From assembly GCF_963678635.1 (NCBI RefSeq), contig NC_087063.1:4812580-4876579 (forward strand): a stretch of 64,000 bases of DNA. Direction: 5' to 3'. Position numbers and translations under genes: made by a program. Source of the DNA: Symsagittifera roscoffensis. Lineage: Eukaryota > Xenacoelomorpha > Acoela > Convolutidae. The notes under the pieces were generated by a model, which was not told where the DNA came from, did no database searches, and was given only the letters and a program-made list of their open reading frames with translations. Within the stretch, counting starts at the first letter, position 1; every line of letters begins with the position of its first letter. Below, one piece after another: positions 35,958 to 45,671 of this stretch.

Positions 35958-37016
35958 ATGACCATTCGACATAATAAGCGGCCATCGTCTCAAGCGTTGG
36001 ATGATGCAGTGGCCCAAAGTATCCGAGATTTCAGTGACCCAATTGAAATCGAAGAGGAGCTTTTAGTCAGAACAGAGCAGCCAACGACACAAATGAGCAT
36101 TTTACCTGATGTGAGCAAATCTTCAAAACTCGCGAACGAAAAGATTCAAAGAAAACACAAAACGAACGTATCACTTGCACTCGCAGGGTCCATTTTGAAC
36201 AACGTTTCAACCCTTCAGTTGAAAACATTACTTGCTGGTCAAATTGGCAGGTACTGTGCTATATTCAGAATAGTGGAAATTGTAATTTTTGACGATCATG
36301 ACGCAGGTAGTGGCTATGTAGATTCAACGAAAGAAGCGTGTGCCTTAATGCGGAAACTTCTTGAGTATCAGGTTATGCCGCAATATATGAGGAAATCTTT
36401 GTTTGGAATCGATCAAGATTTGGCGTTTGCGAGTTTGCTTCACCCGTTGGCTACCCCACATCATATGAAAATGGACGATTTTTCGAAATACCGCGACGGA
36501 CTAACATTGGATCGGAAATCAGCGGGTGGTTTTACTATGGCAAATTGCGGATTGGGTAGCGACGTTGTTTTAGATCGAAAATTGAAGCCAGGAATTTGCG
36601 TGACTGTTAAATTCGAAAAAGATGATTGGGAAAATGGAGAAATTGTTTCACCTAAAGAACCTTTCAAAAACGGCTACTATTGGGGCTATTCTATCAGAAC
36701 AGCTAATTGCATGGATGATATATTTTGCCATCCAAATGGCGATAAATATGAATTGGTTCTGGGAACTTCTGACAAGGGTGAACTACTCTCGGACATAAAC
36801 CTCCCGGATGTTAAAACCATGTTAATTGTGGTCGGAGGTGTCCAAGGATTAGAGTTTGCGTTCGAAAACGACGAGAAAAATGCGAGCTCAGATTGTGCGA
36901 CTAACTTTGATTTCTACGTGAACTGTTGTGCTAATCAAGGCAGTCGGACTATTAGAACAGAAGAAGCCTTGCCTATCATTTTAACTTCTGTTAATGAGAA
37001 AATTAACTTCTTGTGA
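35958..37016 (+). CDS. SPOUT1: SPOUT1/CENP-32-like SPOUT methyltransferase, copy 1
   Basis: 352 residues, single coding exon. Family: C9orf114/SPOUT1 putative RNA methyltransferases with an alpha/beta-knot fold. The human protein was described as CENP-32, needed to keep centrosomes at spindle poles. Motifs: LAGSILNNVSTLQLKTLLAG (75-94), ATPHHM (165-170), an inserted beta domain with GLTLDR and KPGICVTVKFE (181-220), YYWGYSIR (240-247), LVLGTSDKGE (266-275), VVGGVQGLE (291-299) and the knot signature NQGSRTIRTEEA (326-337). Length is close to the human protein (about 376). ATG chosen because it aligns with the start of homology and is conserved in both copies. A splice-acceptor-like TTTTCCAG lies 7 bases upstream. 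Differs from copy 2 at six residues (100, 190, 257, 262, 265, 278). No frame damage. Confidence 0.9.
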   Translation: MTIRHNKRPSSQALDDAVAQSIRDFSDPIEIEEELLVRTEQPTTQMSILPDVSKSSKLANEKIQRKHKTNVSLALAGSILNNVSTLQLKTLLAGQIGRYCAIFRIVEIVIFDDHDAGSGYVDSTKEACALMRKLLEYQVMPQYMRKSLFGIDQDLAFASLLHPLATPHHMKMDDFSKYRDGLTLDRKSAGGFTMANCGLGSDVVLDRKLKPGICVTVKFEKDDWENGEIVSPKEPFKNGYYWGYSIRTANCMDDIFCHPNGDKYELVLGTSDKGELLSDINLPDVKTMLIVVGGVQGLEFAFENDEKNASSDCATNFDFYVNCCANQGSRTIRTEEALPIILTSVNEKINFL

Positions 37017-37347
37017 TTTGTGGTTTTTTATGTTTTCTGATGTGATGATTCTCGTTAATTTATTATATACGCGAAAGTGCGAGCGTAGTGTCATACAATT
37101 AGACATCTTTATTCCCAGCGCAAGTCGCACATTCTAGTGCAAAGTTTTCTGGAAAGTTTTATCATTCATAAACAGCATGTTCTAGCTATATCCGCTAAGT
37201 ATGAAAAATGTGATATGACTTTTAAGCCAAAGGCAGATGCTCGAAAACAAAACGTAGTCTTTTTGATTTTTGCTATTTTCAAAGTTGATTTCGAGTAAAA
37301 GAAAGAAATTCTAGTTTAAAGAAATCCCGATTATACCCAAGAAAGCG

Positions 37348-37367
37348 AATAAATCAGGGCCAATAAA
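37348..37367 (+). promoter_or_regulatory. Candidate polyadenylation signals, SPOUT1 copy 1
   Basis: Two AATAAA hexamers (37348-37353, 37362-37367) about 330-350 bases after the stop. Both are preserved in copy 2 at 43759-43764 and 43773-43778. Confidence 0.35.
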
Positions 37368-37829
37368 ATAATATTGACCGATTAGAATATTAGCAGAAAC
37401 ATTTTAAGCTGAATGTCTATGTTGCGATTTGATAACGATTGCTAATTAACGTTTTTTTTTGGCGCAACCTCTACGCGTTTGTTTTTTTGTTGTCAATGTC
37501 TTGCCTCAAGAAAAATGAACAAAATTGGATGTCAAATGGCATCAAAAAGGGAGGGAAATTTTGTCTGGCCAAAGTGTAAATTATGTTAAAAGTGCCTTTG
37601 CCAGTATCTTAATTGGCTTTGATGAATGCGTATTTGAGATTAATTTTTCTTTTATCCACATGAACATTTTTCAGATTACAAATGGGTCTATTACAATCAA
37701 TATTTTTAATATAATGCAAAACACCATAATAGCCAATTGTTGAACTAATACCATATCGTGACCCGCGCTGTTTCTATTTGCCATCTTCATAACTAATTAC
37801 ATTAGCAATTGATTTGCTAAAAGTCGATC

Positions 37830-37837
37830 TATATAAG
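37830..37837 (+). promoter_or_regulatory. TATA box, duplicated SDR promoter
   Basis: TATATAAG 85 bases upstream of the exon ATG. The context matches the intact gene's TATA box at 44247-44254. Confidence 0.55.
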
Positions 37838-37914
37838 CCAATTTATGGCTGTTTTGACACTTAAAAATTGATTGAGGAGTTTGTTTCATCATCTATCTTT
37901 CGTATTTGATTGAA

Positions 37915-38044
37915 ATGACAGGATCATCAGTGTTAGTTGCAGTTGTGAATTTCGTCGAATTTTTCTACAATCTCAACATGGCTTTCCTCAGGTCGATGCT
38001 AGACACTGTTTCTTCTATTGGACTCGAGAATATCCTCATCGGAG
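37915..38044 (+). pseudogene. Orphan duplicate of SDR first exon
   Basis: Encodes 43 residues starting MTGSSVLVAVVNF, homologous to the first exon of the SDR gene at 44331 with changes at residues 2, 14, 15, 19 and 38. Start codon, hydrophobic anchor, TATA box and donor GTGAGA (phase 1) are all kept. No second exon follows before duplicated segment A2, so it cannot make a whole enzyme unless it splices about 6.7 kb downstream to 44746, which is in the right phase. Confidence 0.75.
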
Positions 38045-38874
38045 GTGAGACTGTCGTTTTTTGAGATGAGTTTTCTTTGTTTTTTTTTCGTTAACTTATT
38101 TGTGATCTTAGATCAATTAAAATGCTATTGAATTTGATCTTATGATGTTTTACTTTTGCTTTATTTCCAAGATCAATTAAATTTCATTTCTTAGAAGCAA
38201 GGCAAAATCCTTATCGCACAGCAACAAAAGTGGAAACGTTTTGAAGAACGTGAATGATTCTAGCTTCAAAAGTGGATTTTAGTTTTCTGATTTCCTACCG
38301 AATAAAATAATTAACTTTGATCTAGTTTTCTCTAAATTGATAACTTATAAGATAAAAGTGTCAATCATTTAAATTCTGAAATTTCTAGAGCTTCAAAACG
38401 ATTCAATTTTTTCTTGATTTTCGAAAGTTTTTTTCCTGTTTTTTCGAGTTCATTAACAATTTTGTAACAGTTTATTGGCAATGTGTTGGATATTATTAGG
38501 AACATTAAGTTTAGGCGGCGCCTTTTCCGCCTACTTTAGTGTTTTCCCGCCTTTTTCTATGAAGATATACTAGCGTTTTTCTGAGAAAACCAACAGTGCG
38601 TGGCCGTTATGTCTTATTTCACTGTTCAGTATGTTGCGCATGCTTCATATGAAGTTTCTTTGAGAGGAAATGTTGCTTCAAACTTATGTTCGTGCAGTTC
38701 AATATCAAACTTTTTTGAATATTTCTGATAATGAAAATCTCAAGTACTCCGCCTTTTTTCCGCCTAAAAAGGCCGCCTATTTAAGTAAGCATGGTTCCGC
38801 CTCAGTTTGATGTTCCTGGATATTATAGTTTATTCTCGAGTGAATTGAATATTTATTGTTTATTGTGTGACTAG

Positions 38875-39096
38875 ATTGAAAGGGGCTGTGCGTGCTGTGA
38901 TGGCTGTGTGGCGAATGAAACAGTTGGTGTTCAAGTGGAGACATATCTGCAACCCCACCATACCCAAGCATATCCCCCCAACAGCCACTCACATGTCGAC
39001 TGCTGCTGCGGCTGCTGCCAAATCACTCTCTCAAAGCTCGCTCTCTGTCTACACTGATGAAGCAAGAGGAAAAATGGGAAACAACTCTTCCGAAAG
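38875..39096 (+). CDS. Duplicate of pericentrin exon 24 (PACT second half), headless
   Basis: Same sequence and splice sites as 33904-34125. No copy of exon 23 lies between 37015 and here. It can be used only as an alternative 3' exon of the upstream gene, skipping A1, or it is a dead copy. Encoded residues are unchanged. Confidence 0.6.
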
Positions 39097-39380
39097 GTAG
39101 ACAAACAGGCTTCTTTATAGTAAAACCACAAACAAAAGGATTAGTTAAAAAAAACAAGAAAACTATCAAGATTTTTTAACACTCATTTCATTGGTGGAAT
39201 TTACTGATTAGCTGTTTGTCATTTTATTGCTACCTGTGGTCTGTAAAAACTTTTCGACACATTTTGCGAGAGTTTTTTTTAACTACTTTTCTATCCTTTT
39301 CCCAGTTTTATTCTTACTTTTTCAAATTTGCAACAACAAGTTATTGTCTTGAAATAGTTGATTAGACAGGAACTGTTTAG

Positions 39381-39900
39381 GATCACTTGTGGTAGTGGTC
39401 GTACCTGGAATGTCAAGCACGGATCCAACACCAGAAACGGACAGCCACAGCAATCACTAGTCGAGTCAGTGGCTCTTAGCAACACTTCACATTGCACGTA
39501 TACCAAAAGTCCTCAAAGTGGTCCAGCAATCAACCAACAATCCAAAAGAGGTGGTCACAATCAGGGGTCACAAAATGCTGCCAACCCAGGATTCTGGGTA
39601 CCTGCCACTTGTTCAGAATCGAACGAAGAGACAGCTCACAAAGGTCAAACAGAGGTCAAAGTCACCAAAGGTCAATCGGGGAAAGGTCAAAAGAAGCCAA
39701 ATAGTAACCAACCTGGAGGTCACTCGAGTGAACATAACAGAACTGGGAGTGGCGACTTTGAAGATCCTTTAGTGTCGCGTTACAGAAACAGACTGACAGA
39801 GATGCAGCATAAGCTGTCGAGTATTAACTGTGACCTTGGCAAGAGCAATCAGCCCCAACAAGGAAAATCTTCAACTCACTCGCCTCAGCACAAGCGCTGA
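39381..39900 (+). CDS. Duplicate of pericentrin exon 25 (C-terminal tail), headless
   Basis: Same sequence, acceptor and stop as 34410-34929, followed by its own AATAAA at 40371-40376. Intact, but lacking upstream coding exons of its own. Confidence 0.6.
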
Positions 39901-40387
39901 ACTGAATCGAGATTGCTTCAGACGTTTATCGGATCTTCAGGATTGTGAAACATATGCAGATATAGATTCGTCGATTCTTTTTTTTGTGAAAGCTACTTTG
40001 CAAAACTTTATGCCATACTACTTAAGTTATAGAAGTTCGGAAAAAAGTGAGAGTAGTACATAAAATACTTGAAAATTTGGGCTATTAAAACTGTGCAATT
40101 TATTACAAGCGTTCCAAATAGTTACACGTTGGACAGATACTTAAACCTTATGCATATATTCGGATTTCATACGTTTTGCACATAATTGTTCGAAAAGTTT
40201 TAGCACGAGTTATTTTGACGTTTTTTTTGTTATTGATACATAGCTAATAACAGGATATTTTCTCAGAATGATCAATGATGATTTCGTATTATTTTAATTG
40301 TTCAATGATTAATTAAATTTTGTTACAAAGCCACAGGTATTTTTTCATCTTAAGGTGAGGTTAGCTGATTAATAAAATTACTTTCCG

Positions 40388-41837
40388 AAAACTAAGAAAC
40401 ATAAACAGTTTTGAAGGTTGTTATTCATGTACAACCAACAGATTTTCAATCAGCACTACTGTTGAAAAGCTTCTCAAGGTCAGGTGTTGTTGAATCAAAG
40501 GATTTTAAGTGTCAATCAAACGAGCGAAGACATTTATTTAGGTCGTCTTAATTTTTTAAAGTTTTTTTTCAGGAATTTTTGCTGAAATTTGGTGTTCCGC
40601 GGTTTGACTTTTCATTGCATCTCAATTTCTGTTCATTTTTGTTTTGCTAAGAGGCATGCAATTTACGCTCTCCAATAACAAAAGTGCAAATTCTTCATGA
40701 ATTAAGCGTATTAGAGTAATGATCTCTTCTTCCAGTTTTCCTAAGTTTGGTAAGTTTTATCAAAAAAGTGTGAGTCATAACTGATTGCAAATTCAAAGAG
40801 AAGTAAGCTGCTATTTTTTCTCTGAAACTTGAAAGTTGAAACCTCATAAAAAATTTTTTTTTTCAGTTTCCTCGAGTTCATTGCCTCTTATTTACCTCGA
40901 GTTTTTGCTCTCTGTTTAAGTCGTGTGATTTTCTTTTTGTTAAGGAAAGAATTAAATTTCTAGCTCTCTCAGTTTTCTGTTTTGGCGGCGAAGCAATCTT
41001 ACTATTGTTTCGATCGGAGATCAATTTTTGTTCCTTCGAAGCAACAGTAGAAGCTGTGCAAAAATTGTTTTGCATTTTAAGTTTAAAAGGTTCATCCAAT
41101 CGAAAAAAGTTTCAAAAAATGGTCATGGTTTTTTCTAAATTCTTTTTGTTTTCCAATTGTTTTCAGTTTCATCAAAATTTTTGCAGATAAGTGATATTTG
41201 GTCTCAGCAGGATTATAATGTGATTCCTAAATTTTGAAATAATAATTTATGAAAGTTTCTGCTGTTTTCTTGCGCCATGAGAGAAGATAAAGCTAAACTT
41301 CAGGAATTAGACTGAATTTTTTTCAAACCACTGCTGAAATCGGATTCATCGAAGATCAGTCATTTTGTTGGAATACCCTGCTGTAAATATGTCAAAACCA
41401 AAAATAAACGTTTTTTTATCTTCTTTTTTGGAATCCGTTCTTTTCGGATTCCAATTCCATTGTGTCCGTTAGTCCGTTGTTTTCTATGTAAATTTTTCGA
41501 CCAAATGAATTCCCTGTCAAATTATTTTCTCAATTAAAAACATTAAGTAGAGCTCGAAAAACTAAATTGGTTGAACTAAAATTCAAAACAAAGCAAACCA
41601 AAAACAATCGAAAATTAACCCAACTTAAAAACAAAACCAACCTTCAAGGTTACAAAAACAATCAAAAACTAACTCAATCTAAGATTTGTGCTGAAAAACC
41701 TTCAAGGTTACGAAACTTTTGATTTCCTTCAATATTGGTGTAAATAAAGGAAAGTTGGGCTGAAAATCGGAGACAGAGGCAATGTTTTTGATTTTTATAG
41801 ACTTAGTTTTTATTACCCCTCGGTCCTGCTCCGTTCA
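40388..41837 (+). other. Spacer C, present only in duplication copy 2
   Basis: About 1.44 kb absent from copy 1. Holds an R2 repeat at about 40515-40905, an 8 bp-stem hairpin GGAATCCG/CGGATTCC at 41430-41452, and an AAACCAA-rich stretch with two CCTTCAAGGTTAC motifs. No coding region seen. Its flanks share TCCG, suggesting deletion from copy 1 rather than insertion here. Confidence 0.65.
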
Positions 41838-41996
41838 GGACCAACCGTGAGTTAGGGTGATCTGTTTTCCGCAGCCGGTCCAACCTTGCAGAGGCGTGTG
41901 ACACTGCGACTCCTCTTACCGTGACCCGAAGTGGGATTCGAACGCATGACTCGCGTGTTGCCAGACATGTGCCTAATCCACTCGGCCACGGCAGCT
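41838..41996 (-). mobile_element. tRNA-derived SINE-like element (copy B2)
   Basis: Counterpart of 35421-35590, with a better B-box (GTTCGAATCCC) and A-box GTGGCCGAGTGG in its tRNA-like head at 41919-41996. The tail differs noticeably from copy B1. Confidence 0.65.
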
Positions 41997-42377
41997 CTTT
42001 TTGGACTCGTAATCACGCTCCATAGTTTTATAATATGATAACTTTTTTAACCTCTTATGATCTGTCCTAAAATCGTATCTTAAATCGCACGAGAAAAATC
42101 CACCCTACGCCATAGTTATTTCTTTACTCGAGTTACTTCCCATTCCGAATCGGTTTTGTGTGGCTAAATGGTTCTCCGGAAAGGTTAAAGTTAGTATCAA
42201 TTAGCATTGGTTATCTCGTTTAGTAATGTCATAGTCACATCAGATAGTTGTAATGTTAGTCTACCCATATAAAAACTTATAAAAACCGGAAGTTTATTGG
42301 GATAATAATTTTATAGCTTATTGCTCAAACATTACTTCAGAGTATGTTTTATTTATTTTTGCTTTTCCAGAGTTAAA

Positions 42378-43436
42378 ATGACCATTCGACATAATAAGCG
42401 GCCATCGTCTCAAGCGTTGGACGATGCAGTGGCTCAAAGTATCCGAGACTTCAGCGACCCAATTGAAATTGAAGAGGAGCTTTTAGTCAGAACAGAGCAG
42501 CCAACGACACAAATGAGTATTTTACCTGATGTGAGCAAATCTTCAAAACTCGCGAACGAAAAGATTCAAAGAAAACACAAAACGAACGTATCACTTGCAC
42601 TCGCAGGGTCCATTTTGAACAACGTTTCAACCCTTCAGTTGAAAACGTTACTTGCTGGTCAAATTGGCAGGTACAGTGCAATATTCAGAATAGTAGAAAT
42701 TGTAATTTTTGACGATCATGATGCAGGTAGTGGTTATGTAGATTCAACGAAAGAAGCGTGTGCCTTAATGCGGAAACTTCTTGAGTATCAAGTTATGCCG
42801 CAATATATGAGGAAATCGTTGTTTGGTATCGATCAAGATTTGGCGTTTGCTAGTTTGCTTCACCCGTTGGCTACCCCACATCATATGAAAATGGACGATT
42901 TTTCGAAATACCGCGACGGACTAACATTGGATCGGAAATCAGCGGCTGGTTTTACTATGGCAAATTGCGGATTGGGTAGCGACGTTGTTTTAGATCGAAA
43001 ATTGAAGCCAGGAATTTGCGTGACTGTTAAATTCGAAAAAGATGATTGGGAAAATGGAGAAATTGTTTCCCCTAAGGAACCTTTCAAAAACGGCTACTAT
43101 TGGGGCTATTCTATCAGAACAGCTAATTGCATGGATGATATATTTTCCCATCCAAATGGCGCTAAATATGATTTGGTTCTGGGAACTTCAGACAAGGGTG
43201 AACTACTCACGGACATAAACCTCCCGGATGTTAAAACCATGTTAATTGTGGTCGGAGGTGTCCAAGGATTAGAGTTTGCGTTCGAAAACGACGAGAAAAA
43301 TGCGAGCTCAGATTGTGCGACTAACTTTGATTTCTACGTGAACTGTTGTGCTAATCAAGGCAGTCGGACTATTAGAACAGAAGAAGCCTTGCCTATCATT
43401 TTAACTTCTGTTAATGAGAAAATTAACTTCTTGTGA
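42378..43436 (+). CDS. SPOUT1: SPOUT1/CENP-32-like SPOUT methyltransferase, copy 2
   Basis: 352 residues, intact, same domain order as the copy at 35958: N-terminal linker, knot half, inserted beta domain, GGVQGLE and NQGSRTIRTEEA. It carries S100, A190, S257, A262, D265 and T278. Most nucleotide differences from copy 1 are silent, which suggests both have been under protein-level constraint. ATG follows a TTTTCCAG acceptor-like site; the in-frame sequence upstream of it looks like intron or leader, so ATG 42378 is preferred. It belongs to the duplicate that keeps a complete SDR gene downstream. Confidence 0.9.
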   Translation: MTIRHNKRPSSQALDDAVAQSIRDFSDPIEIEEELLVRTEQPTTQMSILPDVSKSSKLANEKIQRKHKTNVSLALAGSILNNVSTLQLKTLLAGQIGRYSAIFRIVEIVIFDDHDAGSGYVDSTKEACALMRKLLEYQVMPQYMRKSLFGIDQDLAFASLLHPLATPHHMKMDDFSKYRDGLTLDRKSAAGFTMANCGLGSDVVLDRKLKPGICVTVKFEKDDWENGEIVSPKEPFKNGYYWGYSIRTANCMDDIFSHPNGAKYDLVLGTSDKGELLTDINLPDVKTMLIVVGGVQGLEFAFENDEKNASSDCATNFDFYVNCCANQGSRTIRTEEALPIILTSVNEKINFL

Positions 43437-44330
43437 TTTGTGGTTTTTATATGTTTTCTGATGTGAGGAGTCTCGTTAATTTATTATATACGCGAAAGTG
43501 CGAGCGTAGTGTCATACAATTAGACATCTTTATTCCCAGCGCAAGTCGCACATTCTAGTGCAAAGTTTTCTGGAAAGTTTTATCATTCATAAACAGCATG
43601 TTCTAGCTATATCCGCTAAGTATGAAAAATGTGATATGACTTTTAAGCCAAAGGCAGATGCTCGAAAACAAAACGTAGTCTTTTTGGTTTTTGCTATTTT
43701 CAAAGTTGATTTCGAGTAAAAGAAAAAAATTCTAGTTTAAAGAAATCCCGAGAAAGCGAATAAATCAGGGCCAATAAAATTAATATTGACCGATTAGAAT
43801 ATTAGCAGAAAAATTTTAAGCTGAATGTCTATGTTCCAATTTGATAACGATTGCTAATTATCGTTTTTTTTTCCGGCGCACCCTCTACTCGTTTTTTTTG
43901 TTGTCAATGTCTTGCCTCAAGATAATTGAATAAAATGGGATGCAAAATGGCATCAAAAAGGAGGGATGTTTTGGCTGGCCTAGTTGTAAAACCATGTGTA
44001 CACTGTCTTTACCAGCATCTGTATTGGCTTTGACGAATGCCTGTTTTAGAGTAATTTGCAGTCATACAAATCAACGTTTTCCAGATTTCAGATTACAAAT
44101 GGGTCTATTACAGTCAATATTTTCAGTATAATGCACAACACCATAATATCTAATTGTTGAACTAATACCATATCGTGACCCGCGCTGTTTCTATTTGCCA
44201 TCTTCATAACTAATTACATTAGCAATTGATTCGCGTAAAGTCGATCTATATAAGCCAGTTTATGGCTGTTTTGACACTTAAAAATTGATTGAGGAGTTTG
44301 TTTCATCATTGTTTTTCGTATTTGATTGAA
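43437..44330 (+). other. Gap between SPOUT1 copy 2 and the SDR gene
   Basis: SPOUT1 3' UTR with AATAAA at 43759-43764 and 43773-43778, then the SDR promoter. No coding region seen. Confidence 0.6.
44247..44254 (+). promoter_or_regulatory. TATA box of the SDR gene
   Basis: TATATAAG in the context TCTATATAAGCC, 84 bases before the ATG and conserved in the duplicate at 37830. The position implies a start site near 44275-44285 and a short unspliced leader. Confidence 0.6.
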
Positions 44331-45671
44331 ATGGCAGGATCATCAGTGTTAGTTGCAGTTGTCAATTTCCTCGACTTTTTCTACACTCTCAACATGGCTT
44401 TCCTCAGGTCGATGCTAGACACTGTTTCTTCTATTGGACTCAAGAACATCCTCATCGGAGGTGAGACAGTCGTTTTTTAGATGATTTTTCTTGTTTTTTT
44501 TCGTTAACTTATTTGTAATCTTAGATCAATAAAAATGCTATTGAAATTCCGGCCCACGAGCGTAACTATGAAATATTAGTTAAGGCTTTCATCCTGCTGT
44601 ATTCAGCCCAAAAGCTCCAAACATTTAAATACAAAGTTGTCGTAGAAATCGATCCCTTTAAGAGACTATCTTGCAGTGTTTCTAATCTTCAGAATGTGAC
44701 GTAGGCGCTGTGAATAATTTATTGTGTCAAGCTTTTTTGTTTCAGACCGGACAGGTCCTAATCCAGACTTCCTCAATCGGGAGAAATATCTTCTGGATGG
44801 CTATGTAGTGCTGATCACTGGCTCCAGCTCTGGAATCGGAAAGGAGACAGCAAGAGACCTGGCGCTCCGAGGAGCTACAATAATCATGGCCAATCGAGAC
44901 ATACAGAAATCAGAACGGGTTGTCGAACAGTTGCAAAAAGACGAAGGCGAGTCGGTTCTGTCGGCTGATAGGTTCAAAATACGAAGATTAGATCTCGCAG
45001 ATCTTGCTTCGGTGAAATCTTTTGCAGATGTCGTGAAGAAAGAGTTCCCCGTTATTGATATGTTGATAAACAACGCAGGTTACGCGTACTATGGTGGAAG
45101 TCAGACTCTTACCAAAGACGGGTTTGAAATTACCTTTCAGACAAATCATTTGGGACATTTTTATCTGACAAGCTTGCTTATAGATAATATTCTGGCCTCG
45201 CAAAAAGGTCCAAAAATTATTAACGTTTCTTCAGTCGCGCACGCTGGCGCAAAAATGAACTGGGATGACCTTAATGGGGACAAAAATTATGGTGGTCTTA
45301 ATTCGTATGCTCAATCTAAACTAGCTAATGTTCTGTTCACGCGACAACTGAACGAATTGTATCGGGGGAAAATCAACACTTACTCGTTGCATCCTGGACT
45401 TATAGCGACTGATATTGTAAGAAATGATTGGCTGTTCCGCTGGGGTGTAAATTGGTTCTATTGGCTTCCGTTTTTAGTAAATGAGAAGCAAGGCGCATTT
45501 ACGACTATTTACTGCGCAGTTAGTGAGCAAGCTAAAACGGAGTCGGGTTTGTACTATTCGGATTGCCGAGTTGCAGAGCCTGGTTCGGTCGCCAAGGATC
45601 GAGAAGTGGCGGAAAAATTGTGGAAAGTGAGCTGCGATTTGCTGAAGATTGAATGGAGCGTTGAAAGTTGA
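44331..45671 (+). CDS. Short-chain dehydrogenase, retinol dehydrogenase 11-14-like
   Basis: Two exons, 44331-44460 and 44746-45671 (donor GTGAGA, acceptor TTTCAG, phase 1), 351 residues. Exon 1 supplies an N-terminal hydrophobic membrane anchor, as in ER-bound retinol dehydrogenases. Exon 2 supplies the classical SDR fold: cofactor motif TGSSSGIG (68-75), an Arg at 94 typical of NADP(H) use, NNAG (152-155), NHLGH (177-181), catalytic Ser at about 206, and YAQSK (Tyr231, Lys235). The likely reaction is reversible oxidation/reduction of retinoid or other lipid aldehydes at the ER. Substrate cannot be set from sequence, and other SDR7C-like roles are possible. Exon 1 and the promoter are duplicated upstream; exon 2 is single. 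Confidence 0.88.

Larger units (their letters stand above)
37017..37914 (+). other. Gap between SPOUT1 copy 1 and the orphan SDR exon
   Basis: SPOUT1 3' UTR region, then the duplicated SDR promoter. Nothing coding. It aligns with 43437-44330 with scattered substitutions and small indels. Confidence 0.6.
38132..40387 (+). repeat. Segmental duplication, segment A2
   Basis: Near-identical repeat of 33161-35416 (offset 4,971). The left junction joins the end of segment B1 (GCTATTGAA) to TTTGATCTTATG, with about 3 bases of microhomology to the flanks. Confidence 0.95.

Noticed and set aside
42321-42377. In-frame N-terminal extension of SPOUT1 copy 2
   Set aside because: Runs through a polypyrimidine tract and acceptor, has no ATG, and is absent from copy 1.
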